Assembly (NCBI RefSeq): GCF_020447105.2
Contig: NZ_CP096184.1
Location: 868,001-932,000 of the forward strand
Direction: 5' to 3'
Origin: Demequina sp. TMPB413
GTDB lineage: Bacteria > Actinomycetota > Actinomycetes > Actinomycetales > Demequinaceae
DNA length: 64,000 nt
Shown here: positions 1 to 7,458 of the stretch, one piece after another
Layout of the letters: the number at the start of each line of letters is the position of its first letter
Position numbering within the stretch: position 1 is the first letter of the stretch
Made by a program: the position numbers and the translations under genes
The notes under the pieces: generated by a model
What the model saw: the letters and a program-made list of their open reading frames with translations, nothing else
Told to the model about the DNA's origin: nothing
The model's database searches: none

Positions 1-288
1 GGTGCCGCGTGGTGGCGCATCTGCACAGGAGACGACCCCGGCTACGGCTACGTCGGCGACGACATCCCGGAGGTCGGCCTCGCCGTGCTCCCCGGGCTGC
101 GCGGGCGGGGTCACGCGTCGTCCCTCATGCGGTGGCTGTTGGCGTCCGCGCGAGCTCAACGCATGCCAGCGCTCAGCCTGTCAGTGGAGGATGGCAACGT
201 GGCGGCGCGCGCGGTGTATGAGCGTTTGGGGTTCGTCAAGGTCGGCAGGACTGGCAACTCGGACACCCTGGTGCTTCAGCTTCTCTGA
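1..288 (+). CDS. GNAT family N-acetyltransferase, C-terminal part
   Basis: The reading frame is open from the first base, so the 5' end lies outside the window; 95 residues are visible. The segment GLRGRGHASSLM fits the acetyl-CoA pyrophosphate-binding loop (Q/RxxGxG/A) of GNAT enzymes. The later segment EDGNVAARAVYERLGF is the usual N-x-x-A-x-x-x-Y-x-x-x-G-F end of the fold. The substrate cannot be told from this fragment. It converges with the quinone oxidoreductase, with 18 bp between the two stop codons. Confidence 0.8.
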   Translation, partial: GAAWWRICTGDDPGYGYVGDDIPEVGLAVLPGLRGRGHASSLMRWLLASARAQRMPALSLSVEDGNVAARAVYERLGFVKVGRTGNSDTLVLQLL

Positions 289-306
289 CCCCGAGCACGG
301 GACAGG

Positions 307-1290
307 TCAGGGGGTGAGCAACACCTTACCCGTGGTCTTGCGGCCTTCGAGAGCCCGATGCGCCTCAGGCGCCTCCTCAAGTGGGTACGTGGCGCCGATG
401 CGCACCTCGAGGCTTCCGTCGGCTATGGCGCCAAACAGTTCGCCGCTACGCCATTGGCGCTCTTCGTCGGTGCGCAAGAAATGCCCAAGCGACGGTCGCG
501 TGACGCTCAGTGAGCCCGCCGCGCTCAGCCGTTGAAGATCGAAGGGAGGCACCTGCCCTGATGATCCGCCGAACAAGACGAGCATGCCACGCACGGCGAG
601 CGAACCAAGGGAGGCATCGAACGTCGACTTGCCCACGCCGTCGTAGACAACATCCACGCCGCGACCGTCCGTCAACTCCGTTACCGTATTCGGCACGTCG
701 ACGGCAAGGTTAGCGAGCCGGTCGTATCGAATCACGTGAGTGGCGCCAGCGTTCCTGGACAGTGACGCCTTCTCGGACGTGGAGACTGTGGTGATGACTT
801 GTGCCCCGCGTGCAACAGCCATCTGTGTGAGCAACAGCCCCACGCCGCCTGCGCCGGCATGGACCAGAGCCGTGTGGCCCGACGCAAGCGCAAAGGACGA
901 CGTCGACAGGTAGTGGGCAGTGAGGCCCTGCAGCATTGCCGCAGCGGCGACCTCCGTCGCCACGTCGTCGGGAAGGGCGTAGCAATCGCTCTGAGCGATG
1001 GTGACGTATTCGGCGTAGGACCGGGACGCGAAGGCCCATGCGACGCGATCGCCTACCCGCGCCCAGGTGACCCGTTCTCCCACCTCGATGACCGTCCCAG
1101 CGCCCTCGCTGCCAGGAGTCATGGGGAAGTCGACGGGGTACACGCCGGAACGCCTATAGATGTCGATGAAGTTCACACCGGCCGACTCGACGCGCACCAA
1201 CACCTGATCCGGTGGACACTCCGGTACCGGAAGGTCGTGCAGTTCCATGACGTGGGGGTCGCCCGGTTGGGACGCGACGATAGCCTTCAT
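307..1290 (-). CDS. Quinone oxidoreductase, zinc-free MDR family
   Basis: Medium-chain dehydrogenase/reductase of 327 aa that probably reduces quinones or related enones with NADPH in the cytosol. An N-terminal GroES-like domain is followed by a Rossmann domain with the nucleotide loop HAGAGGVG near residue 142. LQGLTAHYL just before it is typical of quinone oxidoreductases (Qor), and structural or catalytic zinc cysteines are missing, as expected for that branch. The start MKAIVASQ is chosen because it matches the family N-terminus; 52 more codons are open upstream but have no family character. It lies 40 bp downstream of the UvrA-like gene on the same strand and may be co-transcribed with it. 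The true substrate is unknown. Confidence 0.85.
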   Translation of the reverse strand: MKAIVASQPGDPHVMELHDLPVPECPPDQVLVRVESAGVNFIDIYRRSGVYPVDFPMTPGSEGAGTVIEVGERVTWARVGDRVAWAFASRSYAEYVTIAQSDCYALPDDVATEVAAAAMLQGLTAHYLSTSSFALASGHTALVHAGAGGVGLLLTQMAVARGAQVITTVSTSEKASLSRNAGATHVIRYDRLANLAVDVPNTVTELTDGRGVDVVYDGVGKSTFDASLGSLAVRGMLVLFGGSSGQVPPFDLQRLSAAGSLSVTRPSLGHFLRTDEERQWRSGELFGAIADGSLEVRIGATYPLEEAPEAHRALEGRKTTGKVLLTP

Positions 1291-1330
1291 GCCTCCATCG
1301 TGGCACGAAGGCCACTCAAGCAGCCGTCGC

Positions 1331-3730
1331 TCAGGCGACGTAGTCCTTGAGGTGTCGGGCGGTGAGTGTCTTGCCGTCGGCCACCATGTCGGTTGCTGTT
1401 CCCTCGAACACCACCGTTCCGCCGTCGTGGCCAGCGCCGGGACCAAGATCGATGATCCAATCCGCGTGAGCCATGACGGCTTGGTGGTGTTCGATCACGA
1501 TCACCGTGTTGCCGTCGTCGACGAGGCGATCCAAGAGGGCCAAGAGGTTGTCCACATCAGCAAGGTGGAGCCCTGTGGTGGGCTCGTCCAAAATGTACGT
1601 CGTGCCCTTCTTGGCCATCTGAATGGCGAGTTTGAGGCGTTGACGCTCGCCCCCCGACAAGGTGTTGAGCGCCTGGCCGAGGCCGATGTAGTGCAAGCCG
1701 ACGTCGTTGAGACGCGCAAGAATCGCGGCGGCCGGGCCATCGGCGAAGAACTCGAGTGCCTCTGCAACGGACATCTGGAGGACCTCGTGGATATTCCTGT
1801 CGCGCAACCTGTACTCGAGCACTTCGTCCGTGAAGCGCTTGCCCTCGCACGCCTCGCAGATGGTGCTGACCGTCGCCATCGGGCCGAGGTCGGTGAAGAT
1901 GAGGCCAGCCCCTTTGCACACGGGGCAGGCGCCTTCAGAGTTGGCGCTGAAGAGGGCCGGCTTCACCCCGTTTGCCTTCGCAAAGTCCTTGCGGATGATG
2001 TCGAGCAGGCCCGTGTACGTGGCGGGATTGGACCGGCGTGATCCCTTGATCGCACTCTGGTCAACGACGACCACCTGATCGCGCGAGGCGAGGTTGCCGT
2101 GAATCAGCGAACTCTTGCCGGAACCGGCCACACCGGTGACCACCGTCAGGATCCCTGTGGGCACGTCAATGTTGACGTCGCGCAAGTTGTGCTGGGTGGC
2201 ACCCCTGATCTCGAGTGCGCCGGTCGCTTTGCGCGGATGGGCGCGCAACTCAGCGCGGTGGTCGAGATGGCGCCCCGTGAGCGTGTCGGAGGAACGCAAC
2301 TGAGCGACGGTGCCGGTGAACTCGACCTGCCCACCGTCCTTGCCTGCCCGCGGTCCGAGGTCGACCACGTGGTCGGCAATGGCAATCACCTCTGGCTTGT
2401 GCTCGACCACGAGGACGGTATTGCCTTTGTCGCGCAGGCCCAGCAGGAGGGTGTTCATGCGCTGGATGTCATGCGGGTGGAGGCCTGCAGTGGGTTCGTC
2501 GAACACATACGTGACGTCGGTCAGGGCGGAGCCAAGGTGTCGCACCATCTTGACGCGTTGAGCCTCTCCGCCCGACAACGTACCTGCGGGCCGGTCGAGG
2601 CTGAGGTAGCCGAGGCCAATCTGCACGAGCGCGTCGAGGTTCTCTTGTAGCCCATTGAGGAGGGGAGCGACGGAGGGCTCGTCCAGTCCCCTCACCCATT
2701 CGGCGAGGTCGGAGATCTGCATGGCACAAGCGTCGGCGATGTTGACGTGACCAATGCGCGAAGACCGTGCCGCCTCCGCGAGCCGCGTGCCCTCGCAGTC
2801 CGGGCATGTGGTGAAGGTGACCGCCCGCTCTACGAAGGCCCGGATATGCGGCTGCATGGCGTCCACGTCTTTGGAGAGCATCGACTTCTGGATCTTGGGC
2901 ACCAGGCCCTCGTAGGTCATGTTGATCGACTCGATCTTGACCTTGGTGGGTTCCTTGTAGAGGAAGTTGTCTCGCTCGCGTTGGCTGGAGTCGCGGATGG
3001 GCTTGTGGGGGTCGAAGAATCCAGACTCGGTGAAGATGCGAACCATCCAACCGTCGGCCGTGTAGCCGGGGATGGTCAGGGCGCCCTCCGCAAGGGACTT
3101 CGAGTCGTCGAATAGCTGGGTCAGGTCAATGTCGTTGATCGAGCCCATTCCTTCACAGCGCGGGCACATCCCGCCAAGTACCTTGTATTCGCGCTTCTCG
3201 GCCATGACAGCGCCGCCTTTTTGCACCTTCACCGAACCGACACCAGTGGAGGACGGCACGTTGAACGAAAACGCCTGCGGTGGCCCGATATGAGGCTGGC
3301 CCACCTTGCTGAACAGGATGCGCAGCAGCGCATTCGCATCGGTCGCGGTGCCCACGGTCGAGCGCGAGTTGGCGCCCATGCGCTCCTGATCGACAATGAT
3401 CGCCGCGCTGACGCCACGAAGTGAGTCCACGTCCGGGCGGGCGAGCGACGGCATGAAGCCTTGGACGAATGCGCTGTAGGTCTCGTTGATGAGGCGCTGA
3501 GACTCGGCGGCAATCGTGCCAAATACCAGGGATGACTTTCCCGAGCCCGAGACGCCGGTGAAGACCGTCAGCCGTCTCTTGGGGATGGTGAGCGAGACGT
3601 CTTTGAGGTTGTTCTCGCGCGCTCCCTTGACCTCAATGAAGCCGTGAGAGTCAGCGGGATGGGCGCGGTCGGAAGAGTCGGGCAAGGCTGGCTCCTTGGA
3701 TGCAGGCGGAATGGGGACGATGCCTGACAT
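1331..3730 (-). CDS. UvrA-like ABC ATPase (short UvrA paralogue)
   Basis: Protein of 799 aa with two UvrA-type ATPase modules. Walker A motifs GVSGSGKSS and GVAGSGKSS and ABC signatures LSGGEAQR and LSGGERQR are all intact. Zinc-finger-type pairs CPRC, CPDC, CPVC and CEAC follow the UvrA pattern. It is about 150 residues shorter than housekeeping UvrA (about 950 aa), mainly in the N-terminal insertion where UvrB docks. It is therefore more like the UvrA2/DrrC-type paralogues linked to DNA-lesion or drug tolerance than to core excision repair; that function is an inference. The start MSGIVPIPP is preferred over an upstream ATG because the extra 44 residues are low-complexity and run into the divergent promoter region. 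Confidence 0.85.
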   Translation of the reverse strand: MSGIVPIPPASKEPALPDSSDRAHPADSHGFIEVKGARENNLKDVSLTIPKRRLTVFTGVSGSGKSSLVFGTIAAESQRLINETYSAFVQGFMPSLARPDVDSLRGVSAAIIVDQERMGANSRSTVGTATDANALLRILFSKVGQPHIGPPQAFSFNVPSSTGVGSVKVQKGGAVMAEKREYKVLGGMCPRCEGMGSINDIDLTQLFDDSKSLAEGALTIPGYTADGWMVRIFTESGFFDPHKPIRDSSQRERDNFLYKEPTKVKIESINMTYEGLVPKIQKSMLSKDVDAMQPHIRAFVERAVTFTTCPDCEGTRLAEAARSSRIGHVNIADACAMQISDLAEWVRGLDEPSVAPLLNGLQENLDALVQIGLGYLSLDRPAGTLSGGEAQRVKMVRHLGSALTDVTYVFDEPTAGLHPHDIQRMNTLLLGLRDKGNTVLVVEHKPEVIAIADHVVDLGPRAGKDGGQVEFTGTVAQLRSSDTLTGRHLDHRAELRAHPRKATGALEIRGATQHNLRDVNIDVPTGILTVVTGVAGSGKSSLIHGNLASRDQVVVVDQSAIKGSRRSNPATYTGLLDIIRKDFAKANGVKPALFSANSEGACPVCKGAGLIFTDLGPMATVSTICEACEGKRFTDEVLEYRLRDRNIHEVLQMSVAEALEFFADGPAAAILARLNDVGLHYIGLGQALNTLSGGERQRLKLAIQMAKKGTTYILDEPTTGLHLADVDNLLALLDRLVDDGNTVIVIEHHQAVMAHADWIIDLGPGAGHDGGTVVFEGTATDMVADGKTLTARHLKDYVA

Positions 3731-3822
3731 GAGTCTAGAACGCGGCTCCGACGAGTGGCCTGGCCGGGCGCGACGGGCCGACGCTGGGCCAAAGTTCCCG
3801 CTCGAGACCACCCGAGGCCCGC

Positions 3823-3828
3823 TACGGT
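3823..3828 (+). promoter_or_regulatory. -10 box TACGGT for a leaderless start
   Basis: TACGGT fits the TAnnnT pattern and ends 6 nt before the ATG at 3835. That spacing would put the transcript start at or next to the start codon. No good -35 box and no Shine-Dalgarno sequence is seen. Confidence 0.4.
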
Positions 3829-3834
3829 CGCGAC

Positions 3835-4260
3835 ATGGATATTGACCCGCGGAACCCTGCACCTGTCGCTGCCTTTGCCCGTCAGGAGCGCCTCGTCGTC
3901 GTGTCCACCGTCTCGCCCACTGGCGACCCAGAAGCGGCGCTCGTCGACATCGCGGCCGACGATGAGGGCACCTTCTTCTTCAACGCCTACAAGACCGCGC
4001 GCAAACTCAACAACCTACGCGCCAACCCGAAGGCTGCCATGGTCATCGGGACCAGGGGAGAGGTGTCGCTCCAACTGGAGGGTCCGGCGTACGTCGCCGA
4101 GGGCGAAGAGAAGGCGTACCTCGCGGCCGCACATGTCGCCCACTACCCAGGCTCGCGCGCAGAGCACGAGGACTTCGAGATGGTCGTCATCCGCCCCACC
4201 TGGGTGAGGCACTACGACGCCTCGACAAGGCCGCCCACGGTGGTCGAGGTGACCTGGTAG
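3835..4260 (+). CDS. PPOX-fold pyridoxamine-phosphate-oxidase-like protein
   Basis: Small protein of 141 aa with the split-barrel flavin-binding architecture. The N-terminal segment with RLVVVSTVSPTGDPEAALV is the usual first strand pair. FFFNAYKTARKLNNLRANPKAA is close to the phosphate-binding stretch seen in FMN- or F420-binding members. It could use FMN, F420 or neither; the sequence does not decide. It is divergent from the UvrA-like gene (104 bp apart) and converges with the PhoX-like gene through a shared hairpin terminator. The ATG appears leaderless, with a -10-like box just upstream. Confidence 0.75.
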   Translation: MDIDPRNPAPVAAFARQERLVVVSTVSPTGDPEAALVDIAADDEGTFFFNAYKTARKLNNLRANPKAAMVIGTRGEVSLQLEGPAYVAEGEEKAYLAAAHVAHYPGSRAEHEDFEMVVIRPTWVRHYDASTRPPTVVEVTW

Positions 4261-4280
4261 CCGCCAGCGAGCAACGCCAA

Positions 4281-4312
4281 GGGCGGGCCTCCCGTTTCCA
4301 GAAGACCCGCCC
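4281..4312. terminator. Bidirectional hairpin between convergent genes
   Basis: GGGCGGGCCT pairs with AGACCCGCCC over 10 positions with one mismatch and a 12-nt loop. It lies in the 64-bp gap between two stop codons, so it can serve both strands. There is no T-tract, which is common in high-GC actinobacteria. Confidence 0.6.
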
Positions 4313-4324
4313 CGTGCGTCGTCG

Positions 4325-5566
4325 TTACTTGTTCTTCTTGGAGATGGCCCAGATGCCGTCGGCCAGGTCCTTGTCGGGGTGCTGAACCGACACGTACATC
4401 ACCTTGCGGTCCTTGCCAAAGTAGATGCCCGTGGTCTCCGCTCCCTCGTCCTTCAGCGAGGCGAACAGCGAGACGGAGTCGGCCGCGCCGTCGCCATTTG
4501 CGTCCATCGTCGCCTGGTAGATGTCGGAGTAGTCATTGTCTTCGACAATCCACAGGGTGCCGTCTGGGCCCTCTGCGAGGTTGTCTGGGCCATTGAAGCC
4601 CGTGACGGAACCCGCGACCTCGACCGGCACGTTCAGGCCAGCCTTGACGAAGGTGGAGACGGTCTGACCTTCCAGGTCAATCGCGATGACGCGGTCTTCT
4701 GACGTGTTCGCCACGTAGAGGGTGTCATCAATGATTTCGATGTCCTCGGGACGGCCAAACTCGGTCGCATTCACAGCGTTCGCGGCGGCGTCTCCATCAA
4801 TCTGTGCCATCGCCTGGTCCAGTTCGACCCACTCAAAGGCGCCCACCTTGGAATCCACGTTGCCAGAGTTCCACACCTGCTGCTCGTCCGTGAGGCCCGT
4901 GAGCTTGAGCGCGTACAGCGTTCCTTCGGACAGGTCCTCCTTCTCGGAAGGGACAAAGCGGAAGATCGATCCACCGTTGTATTCGTCGATCACGTAGACC
5001 GCGCCGTCTTCACCCACATCGATGCCTTCGTGTCGCAGACTGCCGAGCGCGCCGCGCTCCACCACCTCGACAACCGCCGTCGGGTCGTGCTTCTCGAGGA
5101 AGATCTCGTAGACCTTGCCGCCGACCGTTTCCTCGGTAATCAGTAGCGTCTTCCAGGGCGTCCACCGGATGCCGTCCAGGCGGTTCCAGTCGAAGCCCCA
5201 GTCGGCGCCGCTCACCAAGACTGATGCCTCACCCGTCTTGAGGTCGGTGACCCCGACGGCGCCGCCAGAGCCGACCTCATAGGTGTTGTACATGTAGCGG
5301 CCGGAACGGTGGCCACGTTCGTTCTGAGTGTTCATGTCGTGCAGGTCGTCAACGCCTGGGTAGACGTCCAGTACGGTCTCGTCCTTGACCATCCACTGGT
5401 TGTAGCCCTCAGGGACCACGTAGGGGACATCCCACGTTGTGGATGCTTGCCCATAGGCAGAGGCCTCCAGAGGCTCGTACTCCCAAGGGCCGTTGTACGG
5501 GTTGGCGAAGGCGATGCCACCGAGGGCCACCGCGCCAATGCCTACTGCAGAAAATGACGTGCGCAT
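4325..5566 (-). CDS. Secreted PhoX-like (DUF839) protein
   Basis: Protein of 413 aa with a short hydrophobic N-terminus (about residues 5-21) that looks like a Sec signal peptide. The twin-arginine motif common in PhoX alkaline phosphatases is absent. The body resembles the DUF839/PhoX beta-propeller: RHEGIDV, RPEDIEI, FNGPDNLA and a late MYVSVQHP block are in the family order. Related enzymes are calcium/iron-dependent phosphomonoesterases, but this protein is shorter than typical PhoX and its catalytic residues were not verified, so phosphatase activity is an inference. A good ribosome site (AAGGAA) lies before the ATG. The 177 bp upstream (5567-5743) hold a 6-bp stem hairpin at 5581-5602 but no clear PHO box. 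Confidence 0.7.
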   Translation of the reverse strand: MRTSFSAVGIGAVALGGIAFANPYNGPWEYEPLEASAYGQASTTWDVPYVVPEGYNQWMVKDETVLDVYPGVDDLHDMNTQNERGHRSGRYMYNTYEVGSGGAVGVTDLKTGEASVLVSGADWGFDWNRLDGIRWTPWKTLLITEETVGGKVYEIFLEKHDPTAVVEVVERGALGSLRHEGIDVGEDGAVYVIDEYNGGSIFRFVPSEKEDLSEGTLYALKLTGLTDEQQVWNSGNVDSKVGAFEWVELDQAMAQIDGDAAANAVNATEFGRPEDIEIIDDTLYVANTSEDRVIAIDLEGQTVSTFVKAGLNVPVEVAGSVTGFNGPDNLAEGPDGTLWIVEDNDYSDIYQATMDANGDGAADSVSLFASLKDEGAETTGIYFGKDRKVMYVSVQHPDKDLADGIWAISKKNK

Positions 5567-5743
5567 GTGTCGTTCCTTCAGGTTGTGCGGGAGGGGACAA
5601 CCAGAACGTAGCGAAGCGCACTACCGTCGACGCTGAACGCGAGGTGTCCGGTTTATGGCACTTTGGGAAAGGTCCAGGAAACACGCCAAAGCGCCGACGC
5701 ACGACACGCCGTGAATGCGTGGGTTGGTCCGCGCGAGGGCCGC

Positions 5744-6340
5744 CTAGTCGGACGTGAAGCTGATGGAGTCGGCTACGTAATACCAGGCCGAACGCGCGGA
5801 CTCGTCACTCTGGTAGATCGTGGGCGTGCCGGGGGTCATGATCCATTTGTGCTCGCCAGCATCGATCAGCAACCGGGTGGGCGGCTCACCTTCTGCGTAT
5901 GCCGTGGCGCCCGCGATGGTTGGCTCCCACGTGGACAGGTCGGCTGGCGCTGACACGTCTGCGGTCTCGACAATGTCGAAGTAGAACCCCGCGCCGAGAT
6001 CGATCACATCGGGGGTGAACGCCCAGGTCAGGCGGAACCCGCCGTCGATTGACTGGACGTCCACCTCTTCAGGGACGATGAGCCCCAGTTCAGCTGCGTC
6101 GGCGCGCGCCTCTTCATCTGGAGACGAGCGCCCGAACATCAGCCACGCTCCCAAGGCAGCGATCACCAAAACTAGCGCCATCGCTGCGAACAGAACCTCC
6201 CGATGCGGACGGGTACCGAGGGGCTCCATTCCGTCGCCTCCGGCCGTGACTCCTCCAACGCGCGGATCCCTCGTGGGCGTGGATCCGTGGTGGGCGGCCG
6301 GCCCGTTGTATCCGCCCATGCGTCCGTTGTACGGGTCCAC
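5744..6340 (-). CDS. Hypothetical one-pass membrane protein
   Basis: Protein of 198 aa. The first 45 residues are Gly/Pro/Asn-rich with a repeated Tyr-Asn-Gly motif. One transmembrane helix spans about residues 49-69, followed by an extracytoplasmic domain of about 130 residues. That domain may be a beta-sandwich of fibronectin-III type, but this is only suggested by its pattern of short Val/Phe/Trp strands. The start is GTG with a G-rich ribosome site (AGGGGG) 7 nt upstream and a -10-like TACAAT farther up. No function can be assigned. Confidence 0.7.
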   Translation of the reverse strand: MDPYNGRMGGYNGPAAHHGSTPTRDPRVGGVTAGGDGMEPLGTRPHREVLFAAMALVLVIAALGAWLMFGRSSPDEEARADAAELGLIVPEEVDVQSIDGGFRLTWAFTPDVIDLGAGFYFDIVETADVSAPADLSTWEPTIAGATAYAEGEPPTRLLIDAGEHKWIMTPGTPTIYQSDESARSAWYYVADSISFTSD

Positions 6341-6369
6341 GTATTGCCCCCTTTTGCGTCGCTCCGATC

Positions 6370-6375
6370 ATTGTA
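6370..6375 (-). promoter_or_regulatory. -10 box TACAAT for the 5744-6340 gene
   Basis: On the minus strand TACAAT lies about 30 nt before the GTG start at 6340. A convincing -35 box is not visible, so the call rests on the hexamer and position. Confidence 0.4.
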
Positions 6376-6455
6376 GGCACACGGTAGCGAGGCCACCGCT
6401 GGAACCCATGTGCGCGGAGTCCCGGGCGTCGGCGGCCCATCCGAGCGCCAGCGTC

Positions 6456-6557
6456 GGCCGGTACGAATCAAGCCACTGGCGGGATTAGTGGGTGAAGGCC
6501 GGTACGAATCAAGCCACTGGCGGGAGATGGGTGCCGAAATCGGTACGAATCAAGCCA
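6456..6557. repeat. Three direct repeats with an exact 41-bp period
   Basis: A 29-bp unit occurs at 6456-6484 and again, identical, at 6497-6525. A third copy keeps the 17-bp core CGGTACGAATCAAGCCA at 6541-6557. The core starts at 6459, 6500 and 6541, exactly 41 bp apart. The spacers of 12 and 15 bp differ in sequence. The array sits in the 361-bp gap between the end of the superoxide dismutase gene and the start of the membrane-protein gene. The rest of the gap holds the promoter-like box at 6370 and the hairpin at 6581-6637; I see no gene there. Confidence 0.9.
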
Positions 6558-6580
6558 TTTCGAGGGGCGGAGGGGCGGAC

Positions 6581-6637
6581 GGGCGGGCCGGAAACGACCT
6601 CGGGCGGGCCAGCCGTTTCCGGTAGGCCCGCCCGAGG
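6581..6637. terminator. Strong GC hairpin(s) downstream of the superoxide dismutase gene
   Basis: CCTCGGGCGGGCC (6598-6610) pairs perfectly with GGCCCGCCCGAGG (6625-6637) across a 14-nt loop. A competing pairing uses 6581-6595 with 6615-6633, with a 4-nt bulge. It lies about 65 bp past the stop codon on the minus strand. It lacks a T-tract. Two alternative stems could also mean a processing signal. Confidence 0.6.
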
Positions 6638-6701
6638 CGGGGGAGACGCCGACCGGGCGAACCCGGGAAGGGGGACAGCGTCTCTGTGAAGCAGAGGGTC
6701 T

Positions 6702-7319
6702 CTAGACGAGCAGGCCCTGGGTGCCAGAGGCACGGGTGAAGCGCTGCTGGACGTTGGCCCAGTCAACGACGTTCCACCAGGCCTTGACGTAGTCGGCCTT
6801 CACGTTCTTGTACTGCAGGTAGAAGGCGTGCTCCCACATGTCGAGCATGAGCAGCGGGATGAGGCCAACGGGCACGTTGCCCTGCTGGTCGTACAACTGC
6901 ACGATGACCAGCTTCTTGCCGATCGTGTCGTAGGCGAGGATCGACCAGCCGGAGCCCATGACGGTCATGGCGTTGTGGGTGAAGTGAGCCTTGAACTTGT
7001 CGAAGGAGCCAAAGTGCTCGTCGATCGCGGTGGCGAGGTCGCCCGTGGGCTTGTCGCCTCCATCTGGCGACATGTTGGTCCAGAAGATCGAGTGATTGGT
7101 GTGTCCGCCAAGGTTGAAGGCGAGTGCCTTCTCGAGGCCGGCGATTGCCGCAAAGTTGTCGGTGTCGCGAGCCTCTGCCATCTTCTCCAGAGCGGTGTTC
7201 GCGCCAGCGACATAGGCGGCGTGGTGCTTGGAGTGGTGAAGTTCCATGATCTCGCCCGCGATGTGCGGCGCGAGTGCTGCATAGTCGTAGTTGAGGTCCG
7301 GCAGCGTGTAGTCAGCCAT
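6702..7319 (-). CDS. sodA: Superoxide dismutase, Mn/Fe family
   Basis: Cytosolic enzyme of 205 aa, the normal length, converting superoxide to oxygen and hydrogen peroxide. The expected metal ligands are present: His28, His76 in GHTNHSIFW, Asp160 and His164 in DMWEHAFY. The sequence cannot firmly separate Mn from Fe use. A ribosome site (GGAGGAAG) precedes the ATG. It follows qcrB on the same strand but a 139-bp gap with a palindrome suggests its own promoter. A strong hairpin lies downstream. Confidence 0.97.
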   Translation of the reverse strand: MADYTLPDLNYDYAALAPHIAGEIMELHHSKHHAAYVAGANTALEKMAEARDTDNFAAIAGLEKALAFNLGGHTNHSIFWTNMSPDGGDKPTGDLATAIDEHFGSFDKFKAHFTHNAMTVMGSGWSILAYDTIGKKLVIVQLYDQQGNVPVGLIPLLMLDMWEHAFYLQYKNVKADYVKAWWNVVDWANVQQRFTRASGTQGLLV

Positions 7320-7363
7320 TCTTCCTCCAGTGCGCCCCGGGGCTTCCGAGACTCTCGTTGTGG

Positions 7364-7383
7364 CGCGTACCAGGAGGTACGCG
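7364..7383. promoter_or_regulatory. Palindrome upstream of the superoxide dismutase gene
   Basis: CGCGTACC-AGGA-GGTACGCG is a perfect 8-bp inverted repeat with a 4-nt centre, 45-64 bp before the ATG of sodA. A TTGACT about 16 nt upstream on the minus strand would place the -10 region inside the palindrome. It could be an operator or a 5' leader hairpin. No known regulator consensus is matched. Confidence 0.4.
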
Positions 7384-7458
7384 TTTGTCCTTCAGAGTCA
7401 ACGTGTGTGCGTCGGTGACCATTCCATTGTGGTGCGAAAGGCCCGCGCGCGCGACCGG

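Noticed and set aside
6456-6557. CRISPR array
   Set aside because: Only three copies, the last incomplete, spacers of 12 and 15 bp, and no cas gene in the window.
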